Source of the DNA: Kitasatospora phosalacinea
GTDB taxonomy: Bacteria > Actinomycetota > Actinomycetes > Streptomycetales > Streptomycetaceae
Direction: 5' to 3'
NCBI RefSeq assembly: GCF_030268885.1
Contig: NZ_BSSA01000005.1
Span: 1 to 64,000, forward strand
Length of the DNA: 64,000 bases
Shown: positions 59,362 through 64,000 of the stretch, in pieces
How the letters are laid out: the number at the start of each line of letters is the position of its first letter
Numbering within the stretch: the stretch's first letter is position 1
Notes under the pieces: generated by a model
What the model was told of the DNA's origin: nothing
Database searches by the model: none
What the model saw: only the letters and a program-made list of their open reading frames with translations
Made by a program: the position numbers and the translations under genes

Positions 59362-60780
59362 ATGTCCGGAAGATTGCGTGGCGCGGCGGTGGCCGCGGTG
59401 GTGCTCGGAGCAGGGACGGTGACGGTCGCCCCGGCAGGTGCGGCCACCCTGCCCGCTGCCGGGACGTACCAGTTGGCGGTGGTGAGGAGCGGGATGTGTC
59501 TGGACGTGCCGTCGGGGTCGACGGCGTCGGGGGCGAAGTTGCAGCAGTGGGGGTGCGGTGGCGGGCAGGGCAATCAGCAGTGGCGGTTGGTGCCGGTGTC
59601 CTCGGGTGTCTACCAGTTGGTGAACGTGGGGAGCGGGATGTGCCTGGACGTGCCGTCGGGGTCGACGGCGAGCGGGGTGCAGTTGCAGCAGTGGGGTTGC
59701 GGGGCCGGGCAGAGCAACCAGCAGTGGTCGCTGGTGGCGAATGGGGCGGGGACGTTCCAGGTCGTCAGCGTGCGCAGTGGGTTGTGCATGAGTGACCGGG
59801 GGGCGTCCACCACGGCCGGGACGGCGGTGGTCCAGGAGAGCTGTACCGCGAACACCAACAAGCAGTGGGCCTTCCGCCCCGTCGGCAGCGCCGTCGCGTC
59901 GACCGTCGCGCAGGACGGCACCGGCCGCTACACCACCGTGCAGGCGGCGGTCGACGCCGTCGGCAGCGGCAACGCCAGCCGGGTGGTGATCACCATCAAG
60001 CCGGGCACCTACCGGGAGAAGGTCACCGTCCCCGCGGACAAGCCGTTCATCACCCTGCAGGGCCTGGGCGCGAGCCCGGCGGACGTGGTGCTGGTCGGCA
60101 ACCGGAACGCGGGCACGTACGGGACGGCGGGCAGCGCCACCGTGGTCGCCCAGGGCCACGACTTCACGGCGACCGACCTCACCTTCAGCAACGACTTCGA
60201 CGAGAACAGCTCCGACACCGGCGACCAGGCCCTCGCGCTCTACCTGGACGCGGACCGGGCGGTGCTGGACAACGTGCGGCTGCTGGGCGACCAGGACACC
60301 TTCCTGGTCAACGAGAGCGCCCGGACGTACGTGGTCGGCTCGTACGTCGAGGGGACGGTCGACTTCATCTACGGCGGCGGCGTCGCCGTGTTCGACAACT
60401 GCCGGATCCACGAGAAGCGCACCACCGGAGGCCCGATCACCGCCGCCAGCACCCCGGCCACCCGGGCCTACGGCTTCCTGTTCCACCACTCGACGATCGA
60501 CGGGACGACCGCCGGGAAGACCCAGCTGGGGCGGCCCTGGCGGCAGGGCGCCCAGGTGGTGTACCGGGAGTCCGTGCTGACGGACACCGTCGCCACCGCG
60601 CAGCCCTGGATCGACATGTCCACCAGCACCTGGCAGAGGGCCCGGTACTTCGAGTACCGCAACACCGGCGCGGGCGCGGGCGTGAACACCAACCGCCCGC
60701 AGCTCACCGACGCCCAGGCCGCCGCGTACACCCCGCAGAAGTACCTGGCGGGCGCCGACGGCTGGAACCCCGTCCGATGA
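59362..60780 (+). CDS. Secreted pectinesterase (CE8) with CBM13 (ricin-type) module
   Basis: A 472-residue exported enzyme that de-methylates pectin. Signal peptide (about 1-27), a CBM13 beta-trefoil (about 30-172, repeated CLDVPSGSTASG and LQQWGC), then the CE8 beta-helix (about 180-470) with LGDQDTFL, EGTVDFIYGG (both catalytic Asp) and LGRPW. ATG 59362 follows GGAGAGGACGG. Its stop overlaps an in-frame ATG of the pectate lyase (ATGA), so the two form an operon that de-esterifies then cleaves pectin. Confidence 0.92.
   Translation: MSGRLRGAAVAAVVLGAGTVTVAPAGAATLPAAGTYQLAVVRSGMCLDVPSGSTASGAKLQQWGCGGGQGNQQWRLVPVSSGVYQLVNVGSGMCLDVPSGSTASGVQLQQWGCGAGQSNQQWSLVANGAGTFQVVSVRSGLCMSDRGASTTAGTAVVQESCTANTNKQWAFRPVGSAVASTVAQDGTGRYTTVQAAVDAVGSGNASRVVITIKPGTYREKVTVPADKPFITLQGLGASPADVVLVGNRNAGTYGTAGSATVVAQGHDFTATDLTFSNDFDENSSDTGDQALALYLDADRAVLDNVRLLGDQDTFLVNESARTYVVGSYVEGTVDFIYGGGVAVFDNCRIHEKRTTGGPITAASTPATRAYGFLFHHSTIDGTTAGKTQLGRPWRQGAQVVYRESVLTDTVATAQPWIDMSTSTWQRARYFEYRNTGAGAGVNTNRPQLTDAQAAAYTPQKYLAGADGWNPVR
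59449..59879 (+). repeat. CBM13-coding direct repeat, copy 1
   Basis: 431 bp nearly identical, without indels, to 60930-61360 (offset 1481). Unlike flanking DNA it uses TTG leucine codons and GGG/TCG-rich codons. Confidence 0.9.
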
Positions 60781-60815
60781 GCACCCCCACCACGACGCGA
60801 GAGGACACCACCACC

Positions 60816-62270
60816 GTGCGAGCCACCACCGTGCGAGCCACCACCACCCGCCGCCTGACCGGGACCGCGGCGGCCCTGCTGCTGGGCGCGGGCGCCGTCT
60901 CGGTCGCCCCGGCCGCCGAGGCCGTGACGCTGCCCGCTGCCGGGACGTACCAGTTGGCGGTGGTGAGGAGCGGGATGTGTCTGGACGTGCCGTCGGGGTC
61001 GACGGCGTCGGGGGCGAAGTTGCAGCAGTGGGGGTGCGGTGGCGGGCAGGGCAATCAGCAGTGGCGGTTGGTGCCGGTCAGTGGCGGTGTCTACCAGTTG
61101 GTGAACGTGGGGAGCGGGATGTGCCTGGACGTGCCGTCGGGGTCGACGGCGGGCGGGGTGCAGTTGCAGCAGTGGGGTTGCGGGGCTGGGCAGAGCAACC
61201 AGCAGTGGTCGCTGGTGGCGAGCGGGGCGGGGACGTTCCAGGTCGTCAGCGTGCGCAGCGGGTTGTGCATGAGTGACCAGGGGGCGTCCACCACGGCCGG
61301 GACGGCGGTGGTCCAGGAGACCTGCACCGCGAACACCAACAAGCAGTGGGCCTTCCGCCCGGTGGACACCGGGCGGAGCTGGCCGAGCACCGCGGACGGG
61401 TTCGCCGCCACCGGGGGCGGCACGACCGGCGGCGCGGCCGGGCCGACCGTCACCGTCACCACCTTCGCCGACCTGGTCAAGTACGCGACGGCGGACGGGC
61501 CTTGCACGATCCGGGTCGCGGCGGCGATCACCGTCGCGCCGTACGGCTACGAGATCCCGGTGAAGTCGGACAAGACCGTCGTCGGCGTCGGCACCGCGGG
61601 CGAGATCGTCCACGGCGGGTTCTTCCTCGGCACCGGGGTGCACAACGTGATCCTGCGCAACCTCACCATCCGGGACGCGCAGATGGCCGACGACGACCCC
61701 GACGACAAGGTGTACGACTACGACGGCATCCAGATGGACACCGCCGACCACGTGTGGATCGACCACAACCGGATCGAGCGGATGAACGACGGCCTGATCG
61801 ACAGCCGGAAGGACACCAGCTACCTCACCGTCTCCTGGAACGTCCTGGGCGAGGAGAACAAGGCGTTCGGCATCGGCTGGACCGACAACGTCACGGCCCG
61901 GGTCACCGTCCACCACAACTGGATCCACGACACCAACCAGCGCAACCCCAGCGTGGACAACGTCGCCTACGCGCACCTCTACGACAACTACCTGCAGAAC
62001 GTCGCCTCCTACGGCAACCTGTCGCGCGGCGCCTCGCGCACCGTGATCGAGAACAGCTACTACGACCACGTCGACAACCCCTACTACAACGACACTTCCG
62101 CCGCCGCCCTGACCCAGCGCGGCAGCATCGTGGTCAACAGCACCGGCAAGCAGCAGACCAACGGCACCACCTTCGACCCGTCCTCGTTCTACCCGTACAC
62201 CCTGGACCCGGCCGCCGACGTGCCCGCCCTGCTCGCCCGGTACGCGGGCCCGCAGGGCAACATCGGCTGA
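60816..62270 (+). CDS. Secreted PL1 pectate lyase with CBM13 module
   Basis: A 484-residue exported lyase. Signal peptide (about 1-35), CBM13 beta-trefoil (about 38-180), a Gly/Thr linker and PL1 beta-helix (about 200-484) with DGIQMDTADHVWIDHNRI (calcium Asp), VTVHHNWIHDTNQRNPSVDN (catalytic Arg) and AHLYDNYLQN. I favour GTG 60816, 8 nt behind GAGAGGAC; ATG 60777, overlapping the pectinesterase stop (ATGA), would add 13 residues. A 15-bp duplication (60811-60840) contains a second GTG. Confidence 0.9.
   Translation: MRATTVRATTTRRLTGTAAALLLGAGAVSVAPAAEAVTLPAAGTYQLAVVRSGMCLDVPSGSTASGAKLQQWGCGGGQGNQQWRLVPVSGGVYQLVNVGSGMCLDVPSGSTAGGVQLQQWGCGAGQSNQQWSLVASGAGTFQVVSVRSGLCMSDQGASTTAGTAVVQETCTANTNKQWAFRPVDTGRSWPSTADGFAATGGGTTGGAAGPTVTVTTFADLVKYATADGPCTIRVAAAITVAPYGYEIPVKSDKTVVGVGTAGEIVHGGFFLGTGVHNVILRNLTIRDAQMADDDPDDKVYDYDGIQMDTADHVWIDHNRIERMNDGLIDSRKDTSYLTVSWNVLGEENKAFGIGWTDNVTARVTVHHNWIHDTNQRNPSVDNVAYAHLYDNYLQNVASYGNLSRGASRTVIENSYYDHVDNPYYNDTSAAALTQRGSIVVNSTGKQQTNGTTFDPSSFYPYTLDPAADVPALLARYAGPQGNIG
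60930..61360 (+). repeat. CBM13-coding direct repeat, copy 2
   Basis: Partner of 59449-59879. Differences are few, clustered around 61077-61085 and scattered substitutions. Confidence 0.9.
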
Positions 62271-62363
62271 CCGGCCCCGTCGGGCCCGCTCCGGGGCGAC
62301 CGGAACGGCCGGATCGACCGGGGCGGGCCTGACGTAGATTGGGGCGGACGAAGGGGGACGCCG

Positions 62364-63155
62364 GTGGCGGTGGACGCGGACGAACAGGCGCAGGTGGGGC
62401 CGCTGTTGGCGCAGTGGCGGCGACGGCGGCGGATCAGCCAGCTGGAGCTGGCCAACCTGGCGGGCGTCTCGGCGCGGCACGTCGGGTTCGTGGAGACCGG
62501 GCGTTCGCGGCCCAGCCGGGAGATGGTGCTGCGGCTGGCCGACCACCTGGAGGTGCCGCTGCGGGAGCGCAACGCGCTGCTGCTGGCCGCCGGTTACGCG
62601 CCCGTGTTCCAGGAGAGGAGGCTCGACGACCCGGCGATGCGCCCGCTCCTGGCGGCGGTGCGCCGGGTGCTGGACGGCCACCGGCCCTACCCGGCCCTGG
62701 TGATGGACGGCCGGCGCCACCTCGTCGCGTCCAACGAACCCTTCGACCGGCTGTTCACCGCGGGCGTCGCCGCCCACCTGCTCCAGCCGCCGGTCAACGC
62801 CCTGCGCCTGGTCCTGCACCCCGACGGGATGGCCCCCCGGATCGCCAACCTCGGCCGGTGGCGCGGCAAACTGCTCTCCGGGCTGGCCCGTCGCGCGGCC
62901 CTCGACGGAAGCCTCCGGCCGCTGTACGAGGAACTGCTCGGCTACCCGTGCGAGCAGCCGGTGCCCGAGGTCGACATCCCGGGGCCGGACGAGATCATGC
63001 TCCCGCTCGAACTGCGCTGCGACGGAAGGGTGCTGTCGTTCCTCGCGATGTTCGCCACCTTCGGCACCGCCCGCGACCTGATCTCCTCCGAACTGCTCAT
63101 CGAGAGCTTCTTCCCGGCGGACGAGGACACCGCCGCCTACCTGACGGGTAGTTGA
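62364..63155 (+). CDS. XRE regulator with MmyB-like domain
   Basis: A 263-residue regulator: HTH (about 14-70, ISQLELANLAGVSARHVGFVETGRSRPSRE) and MmyB-like ligand domain (about 95-255). The end ELLIESFFPADEDTAAYL is typical. GTG 62364 lies behind GAAGGGGGA. It precedes, co-directionally, the MFS pump at 63265 and could regulate it. A -10-like TAGATT lies near 62335. Confidence 0.88.
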   Translation: MAVDADEQAQVGPLLAQWRRRRRISQLELANLAGVSARHVGFVETGRSRPSREMVLRLADHLEVPLRERNALLLAAGYAPVFQERRLDDPAMRPLLAAVRRVLDGHRPYPALVMDGRRHLVASNEPFDRLFTAGVAAHLLQPPVNALRLVLHPDGMAPRIANLGRWRGKLLSGLARRAALDGSLRPLYEELLGYPCEQPVPEVDIPGPDEIMLPLELRCDGRVLSFLAMFATFGTARDLISSELLIESFFPADEDTAAYLTGS

Positions 63156-63264
63156 GGCACCCGGCGGGCGCGGGGAGAGTGGAGCACGCACCGCGCCCCG
63201 CCCCCGCAGCCGGGGCGGAGCGGCGCGGGCCCACTCGTCGCGCACCCCAGGAGCCTGTCCGCCC

Positions 63265-64000
63265 ATGACCGACAGCACCACCGTGCCCACCGCCACTGCC
63301 ACCGCCCCGACGGCTGCCGCGCCGTCCGGGCCGCACCGCGCCACCCTGCCGATCGTCCTGGCCGGGGTGTTCCTCGCCGGGCTCGACTTCTTCATCGTCA
63401 ACGTCGCCGTCCCCGCCCTCCAACGCGACCTGCACGCCACCGACGCCCAGATCCAACTCGTGGTGGCCGCCTACGCGTTGACGTACGGCGTCGGCCTGGT
63501 CACCGGCGGCCGACTGGGCGACCTGTACGGGCGCCGCCGCATCCTCGCGCTGGGCATGGCCCTGTTCACCGCCGCCTCCGCGGCCGCCGGGGCCGCCCCC
63601 AGTGCCGAACTGCTGATCGCCGGACGGGTGCTGCAGGGCGCCGCGGCCGCCCTGATGGCACCCCAGGTGCTCGGCATCATCACCACCGCCTAGCAGGGCC
63701 CGGCCCGGGCCCGGGCGGTCAGCTGGTACGCCGCCGCGTCCGGGGTCGCCGCCGTGTTCGGCCAGTTGATCGGCGGCCTGCTGATCCGCGCCGACCTGCT
63801 AGGCCTCGGCTGGCGGGCCTGCTTCCTGGTCAACCTGCCGATCGGCCTGGCCGCCGCGCTCGCCGCGGCCCGGCTGCTGCCCGAGTCCAAGGCCCCCGGA
63901 CGGCCGCGTCCCGACCTGCTCGGCCTGCTGCTGGTCACCGCCGCGCTGACCGCGCTCTGCCTGCCGCTGATCGAGGGCCGCGAACGGGGCTGGCCGCTGT
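63265..64000 (+). pseudogene. DHA2-type MFS drug exporter interrupted by an amber codon (runs off window)
   Basis: ATG 63265 opens an EmrB/QacA-type 14-TM exporter: LAGLDFFIVNVAVPALQRDL, GRLGDLYGRRR and LLIAGRVLQGAAAALMAPQVLGIIT. At 63691-63693 the frame meets TAG, then continues in the same frame with ARARAVSWY...GQLIGGLLI and FLVNLPIG to the window end. Family members have Tyr there, so TAC to TAG by one base explains the break. The stop leaves only about four helices, so the product would be non-functional unless suppressed or misread. An XRE-MmyB gene precedes it. Confidence 0.8.

Noticed and set aside
1..64000. tRNA, rRNA or riboswitch genes
   Set aside because: I scanned for cloverleaf-type and conserved rRNA sequence by eye and saw none; a covariance-model search would be needed to exclude small RNAs.

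Overview
This is a very high-GC actinobacterial chromosome segment. Its strong G/C third-position bias, many secreted enzymes, leaderless promoters (a TANNNT box 6-7 nt before the start codon), a popR-clpP3-clpP4 locus and a perfect CebR-type palindrome point to Streptomycetaceae (Streptomyces or Kitasatospora). It reads as accessory 'arm-like' DNA: degradative enzymes, transporters and regulators, no ribosomal or core metabolic operons, and no tRNA, rRNA or CRISPR that I can see.

Layout. 1-110: tail of an IS110-type transposase. 226-1646: CebR-type operator and an MFS exporter. 1747-4269: PL9 pectate lyase divergent from a cupin protein. 4476-7061: secreted DUF11 protein. 7119-8999: popR, clpP4 and clpP3 with three PopR boxes. 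9024-16780: small hypothetical protein, FUSC exporter, amine oxidase plus APC permease, 2OG oxygenase, OsmC protein. 16841-22125: sedolisin; a four-gene minus-strand cluster (SGNH hydrolase, two small ORFs, processive GT2); TetR. 22324-24005: a membrane PLD-like protein coupled to a heme-oxygenase-like enzyme. 24072-26644: alcohol and aldehyde dehydrogenases. 26750-31783: a STAND ATPase with TPR array, a small Bell-like protein carrying a matching amyloid-type motif, and a zinc-ribbon protein. 32054-40798: CBM20 protein, Usp, VOC protein, methyltransferase, frameshifted PoxB, FMN glutamate-synthase-like protein, NlpC/P60 hydrolase, DUF4232 lipoprotein. 41012-55100: subtilase and FG-GAP protein, SARP-type ATPase regulator, MarR/MBL pair, XRE/flavin reductase pair, squalene/phytoene synthase-like protein. 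55162-62270: pectin region with an AraC relic, an ECF sigma factor fused through a membrane helix to a pectate-lyase-like domain, an HTH-MurA fusion, and a pectinesterase-pectate lyase operon sharing a duplicated CBM13 module. 62364-64000: XRE regulator and an MFS pump broken by an amber codon.

How the genes work together. Three pectin-active enzymes (PL9, CE8, PL1) and one pectate-lyase-like sensor sit in one window. The sensor's lyase domain has lost the residue matching the PL9 catalytic lysine, and an ECF-style promoter (TGTCATC-N16-CGTC) precedes the esterase-lyase operon. I infer a membrane-tethered sigma factor that senses pectin. The Bell/STAND pair looks like a prion-type (amyloid) signalling system of the kind proposed for multicellular bacteria. 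PopR, its own box and the two boxes before clpP3 form a small closed circuit.

A recurring oddity is short tandem repeats (6-21 bp) at or across gene stop codons, seen at about eight genes. Two genes are broken by single-base changes (poxB-like, terminal MFS pump); either could be a real mutation or a sequence error.
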